The translations under genes were made by a program, and so were the position numbers. A DNA stretch of 64,000 nt from Zea mays (lineage: Eukaryota; Streptophyta; Magnoliopsida; Poales; Poaceae): the NCBI RefSeq assembly GCF_902167145.1, contig NC_050101.1, forward strand, positions 118,883,789 to 118,947,788, given 5' to 3'. The notes beneath the pieces are model-generated. The model ran no database searches. It was given only the letters and a program-made list of their open reading frames with translations, and had not been told where the DNA came from. Positions 35,541 to 45,734 of this stretch are shown here, piece by piece; the first letter of the stretch is position 1, and the number at the start of each line of letters is the position of its first letter.

Positions 35541-36581
35541 CATATGCGTAGAGGCAGAGGGCAATTAGAAACAACGAGGGCAGTAATTTACCCGCGGTTG
35601 GTTGAGAGAAGAGGCTGGCCTGAGGTGCGCATGTCGCTCTTGCTGGTCGCCGCCTCTACCTCCACGGTGGCTGCCGAAGCTGCTGGACTGGTTGATGGGG
35701 GAGCGGGGTTCGATAGGGCTGGAAGCCTGGGAGTTCCTGCGTGGCTAGGGGAACAGGAGAGCAAGCAAGGAGGACGGTGAGGGGAGCGGCAGTCGCAGTT
35801 CGAGGCTAGTGGGAGCGGGGGGATGGGGGCGCTGAGGATCCCGAGCGGGCTAGGAGGGCGTCATGGTGGGGAGCTATTGGGCGAGGGCGCGGCAGTCCGG
35901 TCACGACGTGCAGGGTGAAGGACGGGCGATGGACACGGTGGGGAAGCATGCTGCCGGATCCCGGGGCGAGGGGCGCGGACAACGGTGGGGAAGTGGATGT
36001 GCGCTACCGGATCCGGTGGGGAAGGGCGCGGTCTCCAGCAGGGAAGTGGGGAAGGGCTTGGACGGAGGGCGGGAATGGCGTCGCACTGTGGTGGGGAATG
36101 GCGTGGACGGCGGGCGGAAATGGCGTGGACACGATGGGGAAGCGCGCTGCGAGTTGCGGTGGGGAAGGGTGGGGGCATGGTGAAGCCTATCATGGAGAGA
36201 GATCTCGGTGGAGCTCGAGGACGCGATGGTGTATGCTGCTCCGAGGACGGGGGGAAGACGATGGCTCCGAGGACGAGGGTGAGGGGGTGCACCGAGGCAG
36301 GGGCGCGGTATCGCGGGGGAGACATCATTTGTTGCAGTGGATCTCGGGCGAGCGGGGCACGTATGACGGCGGCGGGGATGGGGCAGGAGAGTGGATGGCG
36401 GGCTGTGTGCGGCGTGGGGGAGGCGGGATGACCGGAGGGGATGGGCGGGGATGACGCGGCGGTCGTGGCGGCGGACGCGAGCAGGGCAAGGCAATCTCAA
36501 TCGCAGGCGTGGTATGCGCTCTGGCGGGGGCACGGTGAAACATGTGGACGCCCTCGTTAGAGGCATATAGAGTAGTAAAGA
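35541..36581 (-). other. GC-rich 5' kilobase of the Helitron
   Basis: Strong GC bias gives overlapping open frames on both strands (for example 35861-36566), which I do not accept as genes. On the minus strand it is rich in Pro, Ser, Arg and His codons, like the 5' untranslated or first-exon region of a captured grass gene. The 5' terminus, TCTTTACTACTC, lies at 36581. Confidence 0.4.
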
Positions 36582-37805
36582 TAAGGGAGAAAATTGGTGG
36601 AGAGTTGATTAGGTGGAATGCCACTAGGTTTGGCACCGTCTTTATCTTCCTTCAGAGTTTCTGGGATAGACAAGATAAGTTTATGCAATGGATGGTGTCT
36701 GATGATTGGAAAAACAACACATGGAAAGATGAAGCAGATCATGCATTTACTTATGATTTTTTGTCAAATAGAAGATGGTGGAGTGACATGGAACTGGTGT
36801 TGAAAGCTGTCACACCAATTTATATTGTGCTTCGCTATGCTGATCAACAAAAAATGCAACTATAGCTGGATTTCTTCCAAAGATGATGACCGTCATGGCT
36901 CAAATACGTGGTAATTTAAGTCAAGAGAAAGATCTTCTCGATAGAATAGTTGGAGTGATGAAGAAGAGACTAAAATATATACTTGATGATACTCTCATTG
37001 TTGTAGGTAGAGAAGAAATGAGAATTGTTCTTTTTTGTTGAGTTTGTTTCTAATAATAATCTTGCTTCTTTCTCTAGATGGTGCACTTGATCCTAAAACA
37101 TTATATATGACGAAGCTTGCGAGAAAACAATCTACTAGACATACAGTTACATTGGCTCTTAAGAAGCTTGCAAGCTCATCTAAGATTGCATTTGTAGCAA
37201 TTGAGCAATATGCTTTTTTCTGTGAAAAAAGAGGATTATTTGCTGGGGAGGAAGCCGAACGTTCAGCAACTAATGGACGGATGAGTGCAGGTATTTACTT
37301 GACTCATTATTATGCCTCTTTGGTAGTGGCCTTGCAATTTTTAGTACTCTTATTAAATGGTTCGTGTTCATTTTTTGTAGCTGAATGTTGAAGTTCATAT
37401 GGAGGAGAGCACAAAGAACTACAAATGCTTGCTCGTCGGATTGTTTCACAATGGCTATCCTCTAGTGGGTGCGAGCGAAACTGGAGCACATTTGCATTGG
37501 TCCATGCCAAACTGAGAAATCGTTTGGGTTATGAGAAGCTCCACAAGTTGATTTATGTCCACTACAATTTCAAATTACACATCCAATATTTCGAGAATGA
37601 CATGCAAAGTCTTCAAGAAATGCAAGTCTTCAAAGATACTGAGTTAGATCCATATAGTGTCATGATAGATGTTGCTATGTATGATGAAGGTAACCCAATC
37701 ATGGACTGGTTGTGCAACTCAAGGAGTGAGTCTTCACCCATTCTTGATGAGTATGATGACAATGAGCTTGATTCCCCCAATCACATCTATAGTTCTCATG
37801 GATGA
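36582..37805 (+). pseudogene. hAT transposase, C-terminal exons with dimerisation domain
   Basis: Exons: 36582-37006, 37078-37290 and 37381-37805. The first reads REKIGGELIRWNATRFG and FLQSFWDRQDKF; one base is missing from the A run near 36850, shifting the frame before TIAGFLPKMM. The second reads PKTLYMTKLARKQST. The third holds the hAT C-terminal dimerisation motif (SQWLSSSGCERNWSTF, LRNRLGYEKLHKL). A TGA at 37390-37392, in ECW context, is most simply TGG with one change. A catalytic Glu is expected in this region but I cannot place it. The C-terminus is acidic. Confidence 0.85.
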
Positions 37806-38821
37806 GTTAGGAATGGATGGAGAAGTGACTACATTGAAGAGGAAGCTTGATTTTAATACAAGAGATGGTAAGAATAAAAGAAAGGCAGGACTTGTGGATA
37901 TTGAGGACGATGTTGAGTCAGATTCTTCAGAAGGTAGCCCAATACATGTTGAATTATGTGATAGCAGTTCAGATGATGGCACAGGTAATGATAAGTTCTA
38001 TGTGAGGAATGAACTTTCAAGTTCTTTGCTAATTTTAACAACATATAACTATTGTAATCTTTATGGTCTCAAAGTAGGTGATGAGTTTGGTGACGAATGG
38101 GAATTTGGAGGACCTAGTGGTGGTGGAGCATGTGATGTTGGAGCTAGTGGTGATGGATCAAGGGATGGTGAGTGGGTTTTCCATTTACATTGAATTATAA
38201 CATATTGAATTACAAAAGGTAGATAGAAAACATGCTGAGACTTGTATTTATGTTTGTAGGTGTTATGCATGAGCAAGCAGCTCCAAATCCTCCACTTCGT
38301 CCAAGATCAACGAGGCTAAAGAAAGTCCATGTGAAGGAACTTTATAAGGTTAGACAAACATCTGGTCCTTGTATATGAACATTGAATTACAATTTAGCGA
38401 CTGACTATAAACATGTTGACATTTACAGTGACAAGTGATCAAAGCCTCTCTAAGGACTATGGAGGATTTCATTGTCATATTTTCAGCACATGTCATTGCC
38501 TTATTTTGGACTTTTGATTCATGTGCTTGTATGCTATACTATATAATGTGCTAATGTGTGAACTATGAATGTGTAAAATTGTGAACTATAAATTTGTTAA
38601 ACTGTGAACTATGAATGAACTATGAATGTGTGAATTATGAAGGTGCTAATGTGTTGTTTTATTTTGTTTAATGTCTAGATACAATCTACATGATATTCTT
38701 GATAATCTGGCATTTTTTTCAAATTTGTGCCGAAAAAACTTACTTATCGCCGATAGAAATTCGATAATCCTGTTTATCACGAACCTTCGATATTTTTTCC
38801 CTATCGATAGAGTAAACCCTG
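37806..38821 (+). other. hAT 3' end: C-terminal tail exons, minisatellite-like stretch, right TIR
   Basis: A second frame (37803-37985) encodes a Lys/Asp-rich tail with a donor at 37985 (ACAG/GTAATG). Further exon-like pieces rich in Gly and Asp lie at 38075-38167 and 38260-38350. Positions 38555-38645 repeat GTGAACTATGAA and variants. Six CGATA/TATCG motifs cluster at 38745-38809, and the terminal repeat ends at 38821 with AAACCCTG. Confidence 0.55.
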
Positions 38822-39005
38822 CTTCCCACCTCAATACCTAAGAAGAAATTTGATGGTCGAAGGTCCTTCACTGCAAATTCTTCGGAAACTCTTATATCGG
38901 CCTATTTGTAGCTTGAGGTCTTAAACTAACGATGATTATGTCATCCACATATATGAGCATATACATTGTCAGGCCTGGTCTGTTGAGTATGAATAATGAG
39001 GTGTG
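38822..39005 (-). pseudogene. relic of a copia reverse transcriptase
   Basis: The minus strand reads SLFILNRPGLTMYM, then LIYVDDIIIVS with the copia YVDD catalytic box, then after a frameshift FAVKDLRPSNFFLGIEV. This order is the copia RT palm and thumb. Stops and shifts make it dead. The hAT element is inserted right at the FLGIEVG end, so the rest of this element lies beyond the hAT 5' end, outside the window. Confidence 0.75.
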
Positions 39006-39059
39006 TTGTGGGCCTATCTTGCCGAAGATCATCAAATCACCAAACCTTCGGCTTGAGAA

Positions 39060-39480
39060 GGTGTGTTACAAATCTTTGTCAGGAGCAGTGTTTAGACCAA
39101 AAAGGTGAAGCTGTGGACCTTCACACGTATATTGAAGCTGCGAAGTACGCCTTCGCAGCCAGCTACTTCGTCATCTAAGACTCTTATCCACGAAACAAAC
39201 AGGAAGAGGAACCAAAAGTCTTGTGCAACAAGAAAGAAGATGAAAAGATGATATGCCCATATATAACTTGTAAATCATACTTGTAAACTTCGTGGGCGTG
39301 ATTGTAATTTCTCATGAAATTGTACCTCTCCCATATAAATCTACATATACACAATACACGCAATTGCGAGCTTTCCATCGTCGAAGCAACATGCGAGCTC
39401 ATTTTCTCTCACCGCAGGCACAATACACGCAATTGCTTGCTTGGTTATTCTTCTTTTTGATGTTGTTACAGGTGAAAGTC
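39060..39480. repeat. LTR-like sequence, unresolved
   Basis: It has a TATA-like CATATAAAT near 39333 and two copies of ACAATACACGCAATTGC (about 39352 and 39420). It ends GTTGTTACA and is bounded by AGGTG-like repeats. This could be a small solo LTR, but the termini do not settle cleanly. Confidence 0.3.
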
Positions 39481-41233
39481 TGAAACAATTAATGAGCTCA
39501 TAATATAGGATGCAAAACCAAATTATATAATTTATCACCTCATATGACTTGAGGTTGTCAGAAAGCCTGAGGATAATGCAGAGTGCCTTCACTATTTTAG
39601 GCACACTGCATACCGATTCAAAAGCTTTTTGATTCGTCACATCTCCCATTCCAACAAACGATGTGCAGGACAGGAGGTGGCAGCCACCACTTCTTGCTGA
39701 GACCTACAAGTGTTCCTCGACGGTTGCAGGGACATACCCTTGCTCACGCCATTTTACCTCCTCATTGTAGGCTCTTACTAGATCTACGATCTGCAGATTA
39801 TGGGACAAAAACGATGGTAAAGTCATACCTCATAATTAGTTGTATCTCATACATATAAATGCAATAGGAAAGATAATAATAAACAACTCTACTATGCTTA
39901 GGGGCTAAAAGTGATCTTAGGATTGGAAAAAAATAGCTACCGCCGGCTGTAGGCCAACATCTATGCAGCTGCCTTTAGATGGATGACACATGTCCGCCCA
40001 CAAATCTCCAAGAAACAAAACATGGAGCCTTCATCTCGGCTCAAAACGACCGATTCTTTTGCTCCGGCTCGGGCGCTCGGCTTACGGACGCTGACTTTTT
40101 TTGTCATCTATAATCGCGAATCACGTACTGCGGCCGCCACTGATCATTGACTCTCCCTGCTATCATGTGTCGCTTCACAACGATCCGTCTCTTCACTGTC
40201 TGAGACAAACGTGATCTATTCTCAGCCAGAGTATAGCAATTTCTATGTATGTTTTAAGACAATCATCTAGCACCATAAATCCCATCGTTTAGAAACCGAG
40301 ACTACCATGGCAGGAAGAAGGCACAAGGACATGGTAGGAGAAGAGGACATGGGAAGACAATTCGGGTTTGCTTCTGCACATGAAAACACCGCAACAATCG
40401 AGGAACACGAAGCCAACGATCAGCGGGTACAATCTCTTATACTCCCTTTTGCATCTGAAGATTCTCCACCGATGGGTGATCAGAGAGCCGATGAGCAGCA
40501 GAAAACATAGTATAATCATCTATTTCTTTGATACCATTTTTGTTCATCTACGGGTTGATCATTTTTATAAGTGCAAATTATTAACAGTAGTCGTACATAA
40601 AAGCAGACACCACACATAGCATTGTTGGCTACTAGTGAAAATGGTCAAGGCGATGATAATACAATTTTCTAGCTATGATTTCTCCATTGATAGAAGGAGG
40701 ATATACAAGCCTTTTACTTAGAGTTGATCAAGAAGCATCAGCAGCTCGAAAATTACATTTTGATGAAGCACATAATAAATTTCGATGTAATTGGACCTGT
40801 AATAATCAATTTTTCATAGTTTTGATGATAGTAGAAGTCGGAACTGATCACTACAATCTCTAGTATAGAGTATATGGGCTATTGAAGCAACACACATGAA
40901 CAGACCAGCAAACTCTGAATGGTTCTGGAAAAAAATGACACATATGAAACAGTCGAGCATCCACCTTTTGTAAGGCGCATCAGTGCATGGCGCTGTTGTA
41001 CACCATGCTTAAAGGAGCAGTAGCAGAGCTAGAAAATGTTCTGATCTTATTATATTTTCTCAAAAAGAATCTCAATATCTATCCATCTGATGACGACATC
41101 AAAAAAACCAATATCTAGAACTCAAAAGAGTAATACTCACTTAAACCAATTCAATTTAATTCACTCCACTGAAGAGAGACAAGTAGAGCCTTCGGCGATG
41201 TTGGATGAGCTATGTGTCTCGCTCTTGGTTGCA
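39481..41233. other. intergenic, no recognised feature
   Basis: AT-rich sequence with only short open frames, the longest being 40368-40619 (83 codons). None resembles a known protein. It probably consists of old degraded repeats. Confidence 0.5.
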
Positions 41234-41379
41234 GCCGTCCTTCCCTGGCATCACCATCAGCACTCTAATGTTTAACTCCATGTTTGGTAGGCTTGCAAAA
41301 CTTACTGCCGTCCTCCCCTGGCATCACCATCAGCACTCTTATGTTTAACTCCATGTTTGGTAGGCTTGCAAAACTTACT
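41234..41379. repeat. 73-bp tandem duplication
   Basis: Two adjacent copies (41234-41306 and 41307-41379) begin GCCGTCCT and share CATCACCATCAGCACTCT and GGTAGGCTTGCAAAACTTAC. They differ at only a few positions. Confidence 0.9.
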
Positions 41380-41384
41380 GGTAC

Positions 41385-41566
41385 ATTTTGTACGGTGTGA
41401 GCTTATTTATACTTGGAGTGCTAATCCATTTTAGCGGTAGAACAATAGCCGGAACGTCAAACCTGGTGGCGCCAAACGAAATTGTAATCGCGCGGGCAGA
41501 ATAAGAATTCGACCTCGAGACCTAGTGTAATGACGACCAGTGTTGCAACCATCTAAGCTAACATCT
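41385..41566 (-). repeat. tRNA-derived SINE candidate
   Basis: On the minus strand, TTAGCTTAGATGGTTG (near 41561-41546) resembles an RNA polymerase III A box. AGGTCGAATTC (41515-41505) resembles a B box, about 33 bases on, with a T-arm-like context. The tRNA cloverleaf is otherwise not preserved. The tail and target duplication are not clear, so the downstream limit is a guess. Confidence 0.35.
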
Positions 41567-41683
41567 TGTGTTTGATTTGGAACTTGAACCTATTTATTAG
41601 GTGTATTATAGGAAAGAACAACCATATTTAACAGCTCCTTGGTATATGAGATCATGTTCAAAATATCAAATATTTGAAAACTT

Positions 41684-41840
41684 TCCACGCAAGAGCAATG
41701 GATGGGTGGGTGGGTGGTGGTGGAGCGGTAATAAAATGAATCATGAATGGAGAGCAAAGCATCACTCCACGCAAGATAAAAGGATGGGTCAGGTGGGTTG
41801 CTGGTGGTGGAGCCGTATAATAAAATGAATCATGGATGGA
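41684..41840. repeat. imperfect ~81-bp tandem duplication
   Basis: Both copies start CCACGCAAGA and contain GGTGGTGGAGC and ATAAAATGAATCATG. The second copy has small indels. Confidence 0.75.
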
Positions 41841-41854
41841 CGGAGGAGCCATAA

Positions 41855-42165
41855 GCTATGTTTATTTGACCGTTTTCTAGCTTCTAGGCATAGTTTTTCA
41901 GTCTGTTTCTATAAAAATCGTTTTGGTCGAAATTATACAAAATCAATGTGAACATTGTATTGACTAAGTTGTTACGATAGTAAGAAACCGTCACTTTATA
42001 CATCTTAAACCATATAAAGTCTTTTATCTTTCTTCGCACGTAATCTACACGATACTAAACTTTTCCTCACATACAGATTTTTAGAAAAGCTTATCAGAAA
42101 AAAGCTAAGTCAACTAGATTCTAAAAAAAGGTACTTAAAAAAATTGAACCAAACATATCGTAGAA
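41855..42165. repeat. possible MITE upstream of PDF1
   Basis: An AT-rich stretch whose ends resemble each other in inverted orientation (left CTATGTTTATTTGACC, right complement ATATGTTTGGTTCAAT). The match is imperfect and no target duplication is certain. Confidence 0.25.
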
Positions 42166-42672
42166 ACTGTTTCGGATTAAAGGCACATTGAAAAGACACA
42201 TTCAAACTGCTTGAGCTATTTCAGTTCACTTCCTCCGATACATCCTGCTTCTCTTCCGACAGGAGATGGGCTTGAAACAGCCCAGAGCGCATGCACCAGT
42301 CTCCTCCCCTCCAGCACTCCACTCCAGCAGTCCGCGCGCGGAGGCAAGCGCACGCCTGGCCTATTCCTAGTTTCCTACTCGGATCATTCAGTCGGATGAT
42401 GAATTGCTCGATACACATACGTTCATATGCGCGCATTGAATTCCTCCGCCAACCACCCCGCTGCGTCATCTGCGACACCCATGAATTCACGACGCTCGCC
42501 TTCAATACTCCGTGGCGCCAGAGTCTGGTAGCTTCTGCTCCCGCTTTATATACGCGCCTGCTCAGCTCATTTATCTCATCTCGCCCCTCCGTTCCAAGCA
42601 GTAGCACACACCGCCGCTCGCTCCACAGCAGAGGACAGGAGGAGGAGCAAGCGAGCAGAGGCAGCAGCTGCT
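42166..42672 (+). promoter_or_regulatory. PDF1: PDF1 proximal promoter and 5' UTR
   Basis: A TATA box (TTTATATA) lies at 42545-42552, about 120 bases before the start codon, so transcription should start near 42575-42585. PDF1 genes are known to be driven through an L1 box (TAAATG followed by C/T and A) bound by HD-ZIP IV factors. I searched this stretch by eye on both strands and did not see an exact L1 box, so it may be farther upstream or diverged. Confidence 0.55.
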
Positions 42673-44030
42673 ATGGAGGCGCGGAGGACGGGCAGAGATC
42701 TCCTCGCGAGCTTCGTGCTCGCGGCGTTGGCCGCGCAGGCATTCGTGGCCGTGGTGGAGTCCAGGGCCAGCCCCGCGGAGAAGGCTAGCCAAGGTATAGT
42801 ACATCTTCTTGAGCTCTGCCCACTCCAGATGAAACAAGCACCAATGCCGATGTCCCATGAGGGCGGCGCCGTGGCGAGCAAGCTTGCATTTTATTTTATT
42901 TTTTACCTTTGAGATGGCGTCGGCGCATGCAGGCGACGACGTGAAGAAGCCGGACTGCGTGCCGGGGATGGACCCGCGCTCGTTCCCGGGAATCGGCAGC
43001 GGCAGCCACGGCGGCGGCATCACTCCCGTGACGCCGTCGCACTCGCACGGAGGCTCCACCGGGACGCCGTCCCACGGCGGCGGCGGCGGCGGTGGGGACT
43101 TGCCGTCGCCGTCGCACGGAGGGACAACACTGCCTTCCCCGTCCCACGGCGGCAGCGGTGGGGACTTGCCATCGCCGTCTCACGGAGGGACAACGCTGCC
43201 TTCCCCGTCCCACGGCGGCTCCGGGTCCACGCCGACGTCGCCCTCCACCGGCGGCTCCCCGTCTCACGGCGGCTCCGGGTCCTCGCCGACAGCCCCGTCC
43301 ACCGGTGGCGGCTACGGTGGCTCCCCGTCCCACGGCGGCGGCGCGTACGGTGGGTCTCCGTCCACTCCCGGCAGCGGTGGCGCCTACGGAGGCGGGTCTC
43401 CCTCGCCGGCCCATGGTGGCGGCGCCTACGGGAGCTCCCCGACGCCGGCGTACGGCGACGCCCCCTCGCACGGCGGCATAGGGACCTCGTCGCCGACGCC
43501 GTTCGACCCCCACAGCTTCGGCTCTCTCCCGGGCTCCTGCGAGTAAGCCACTGCTCATAGTCATACATCATGATTCATGACGCGTACGTCGGTGTGGCCA
43601 ACTCGCCATGCATGCAGCCACTGACCAAAAGTTGCTCTGTCGTCTACTCTTCATCGTGACGTGACCACCGAGCAGCTACTGGAGGTCGCACCCGATGGAG
43701 ATCTGGTCGGCGATCGGCGGGCGGTTCCCGGGCACGTCGTCGTCGATGGGGACGATGGGCCACTTCTTCGGCGCGGCTGGCAGGGTAGGCGGGACGGACG
43801 TGAGCATCCAGGACGCGCTGGCGAACACGCGGTCGGACGGCGCGGGCGCGCTGCTGCGCGAGGGCGCCGCCGCGCTGCTCAACTCCATGACCCGTTCGGG
43901 CTTCCCCTACACGACGGAGCAGGTGCGCGACACGTTCGCCGCGGCGGCGGCGGCGGCGGCGGGCGGGTCCGACGGCGCGGCCGCGGCGCAGGCGGCCGCC
44001 TTCAGGATGGCCAACGAGGGGAAGGCGTAG
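42673..44030 (+). CDS. PDF1: PROTODERMAL FACTOR 1-like secreted Pro/Gly/Ser-rich protein (three exons)
   Basis: Exons 42673-42793, 42933-43542 and 43676-44030 give 361 residues; the splice junctions keep the frame (AAG/GTATAG, GCAG, GA/GTAAGC, GCAG). Residues 1-30 form a signal peptide (basic start, then LLASFVLAALAAQAF). The middle (about 45-240) repeats PSHGG with interspersed Pro, Ser and Gly. The C-terminal domain starts at the exon 2/3 junction: YWRSHPMEIWSAIG, then DALANTRSDGAGALLREG, LLNSMTRSGFPYTTEQVRD, an Ala run and FRMANEGKA. This architecture matches PDF1, an extracellular protein of the L1/epidermal layer. The middle contains a 66-bp tandem duplication. There is no frameshift or stop, so the gene looks functional. 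It is the only host gene I accept in the window. Confidence 0.85.
43094..43225 (+). repeat. 66-bp in-frame tandem duplication in PDF1 exon 2
   Basis: Copies 43094-43159 and 43160-43225 each start GGGGACTTGCC and encode 22 residues including DLPSPSHGG and TTLPSPSHGG. They differ by a few, mostly third-position, changes. Confidence 0.9.
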
Positions 44031-44654
44031 AGATCGAGCATGTGTACGTACGTGCATGGTAAACTGGAGTGTGTGCTCCGGAGCACGGTACATTCTTGGC
44101 TGCTGCTGTTGCTTTCATGCATGGCTACGACGTAATACGTGCCTTGGTTGTGTGCGTTTGTGTGTGTGTGTGTGTTTGAGTGTTTCATCGGTGAAGAAGA
44201 CACCGAGCTAGACCTAGCTTATTCTGGTGTGTAGTCGCTCGCTCTTGCTATTTTTTGTCGTTTGGATCGATCGGTTTTTCCGCGATGAATGGATGAAGCA
44301 AACTGGTAGCTCGTATCCTAATAACTAGCTAGCTGTAGTTGGATTTCGATCATGATCCTGAATCCTGATGCAGGCAAAGCAACCTGCAAAGTAACCAGTT
44401 CTTGGCGCTGCTAGCTGTTATCTTTGCATGCATGCACTATCTTCCGGCTACTGAAGAACACTTCATTTGAGCGTTGGGGCATGCAACTCACAACCACTGC
44501 GGAGGAGGTAGCTTGCAAAAAGAGATTGCTCTGTACCCGCATACAACGAATTAAAACCATTCACGAGATTTGACGATCTACCGTACGATGTGGAACTATA
44601 GATACAGAGCACATTAAATACATGCATGCATGGCTCACGCATTCGTTCGCTCCG
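44031..44654 (+). other. PDF1 3' UTR and downstream sequence
   Basis: No open frame of note. A short TG run lies at 44157-44175. The polyadenylation site is not obvious. The stretch ends at the left insertion point of the gypsy element (CTCCG, 44650-44654). Confidence 0.5.
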
Positions 44655-45267
44655 TGTTGAGGACTTTTCTCAAATGCTATGAATCAAGAACAAGACAACA
44701 TAAAAATTGTTAAATGTTATAGTCCTTCGTCCTTCGAAGCATTATTTTCCTCAGGATATAATGGATTCCGGACGAATGTTATGAAGGTTATACCTTCATA
44801 AACACAACAAATAATGAGGAAGGATAAAAAAATATGTAAAATAATTTAAATACATGATTATTATTATTAACTCATTTCTATTTCATTATTGTAAAAATGA
44901 TAACAAATTACAAATGTACCTTCGGCTCGAAGGAAAGCAAAAATACCAGCGTGAAGCAAAAACAAATGCCCAATGCGTGATTATAGGAGAGCACGTGAAC
45001 AGTACAGGGGTACTGTTCACCTATTTATAGGCACAGTTCACAGCCTGTATATAATTACATTTATACCCTTTACAATGAACTATAATAATGACACAGAATA
45101 TCATGGGTCTTTAAGTCATTTCATCTTTAAGTCGGTTCACCCCTTCGTCTTGAGACATGTCACTGTACCGAAGCTTTATAGTTGATATCTTCGGCGCTGT
45201 TTTGGAGAGGATCTGCCGAAGGTGTTTATTTCTTTAGGATCTTCGGCTACGAAGCATACCCCCAACA
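44655..45267 (-). repeat. gypsy-R 3' LTR (613 bp)
   Basis: A perfect 11-bp inverted repeat, GTGAACAGTAC/GTACTGTTCAC, lies at 44995-45020 with a four-base loop. The element-strand TATA box (CTATAAATAG, 45030-45021) abuts it. Confidence 0.9.
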
Positions 45268-45278
45268 GTAGCCCCTTC
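45268..45278 (-). other. gypsy-R polypurine tract
   Basis: GAAGGGGCTAC on the element strand, directly before the 3' LTR; this fixes the element orientation. Confidence 0.6.
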
Positions 45279-45544
45279 GCGACGCTAGATCGTTTTTCGT
45301 AACGAGCTTGATCCGTGAAAAATCTTCTAAGCTTCGGGATGCCGAAGATCCAAAAAACACCTTCCCTGAGCTCGTTGGCGAGAAACGATTAAAATAATCG
45401 TCGGACGCGCGACCCATCTTGCACCGATTACACTCTTGCCAGCGATTCACCTTCTCGAGCTATGTGGCCCACCATTCAGTGAGCGCAGGTGACTGTTTGT
45501 TCGGTGTTGGAGACCTTGCCGATTCACCTTCCCACCTGCAGCAC

Positions 45545-45554
45545 TATATAAATA
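45545..45554 (+). promoter_or_regulatory. TATA box of the antisense gene in gypsy-R
   Basis: TATATAAATA lies on the + strand 181 bases before the start codon at 45735 and outside the LTR, so the opposite-strand gene appears to have its own promoter. Confidence 0.5.
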
Positions 45555-45734
45555 GACGGGTAGGTGTGAAGTTACCGTAACATTCATTGCTATTGTACTG
45601 TTTTGCTGCCAAATTTTTAGTCATAGCCGAAGCTTGATCATTGCGCTCATACAAAATCTGCTTCGGCGCAAGTGTAAGAGCTTCGAAAAAGACAAAAAAG
45701 CCAATTCAAAAAATTTCAAGTAAGTCATAATCAA

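Larger units (their letters stand above)
31519..36581 (-). mobile_element. Helitron (5063 bp), inserted in a hAT exon
   Basis: On the minus strand it begins TCTTTACTACTCTATATG (from 36581) and ends ACACATAACTAG (at 31519). That is a 5' TC and a 3' CTAG, with a hairpin (CCGT/ACGG stem extended by GTG/CAC) about 10 bases before the 3' end. Host A at 31518 and host T at 36582 flank it, the A-T target Helitrons use, with no target duplication. Removing it restores the transposase frame (LHAM, then REKIGGELIRWN). Its 5' kilobase is GC-rich. I see no Rep/helicase gene, so it is non-autonomous. It contains a captured gene fragment at 32600-32819. Confidence 0.85.
2571..38821 (+). mobile_element. hAT DNA transposon, 3' part, split by three nested insertions
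   Basis: Host pieces at 2571-3363, 30961-31518 and 36582-38821 join into one hAT-type transposase gene when the insertions are removed. The joins are exact: the solo-LTR target duplication GTTAC and the Helitron A/T site both restore the reading frame. The right terminal inverted repeat ends at 38821; read inward it starts CAGGGTTTACTC. The left end lies beyond the gypsy element and outside the window. The expected 8-bp target duplication would be CTTCCCAC (38822-38829), but its partner is not visible. The element is dead: it carries at least one frameshift and two nonsense codons besides the insertions. Confidence 0.8.

Noticed and set aside
35861..36566. Open frames of 100-220 codons on both strands in the Helitron 5' kilobase
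   Set aside because: GC-rich shadow frames; no recognisable protein and mutually overlapping.
39060..39480. Complete solo LTR with target duplication
   Set aside because: The AGGTG repeats do not line up with TG...CA ends, so it is kept only as a low-confidence LTR-like stretch.
40307..40510. Short acidic frame in the intergenic region
   Set aside because: 67 codons, no homology, no supporting promoter or splice structure.
42896..43571. Minus-strand frames over PDF1 exon 2
   Set aside because: Arg-rich shadows of the Pro/Gly/Ser-rich coding strand.
44973..45185. Small frame MRDYRRAREQYRG repeated in both gypsy LTRs
   Set aside because: It lies wholly in the LTR, crosses the TATA box and inverted repeat, and is antisense to the element; conserved only because the LTRs are copies.
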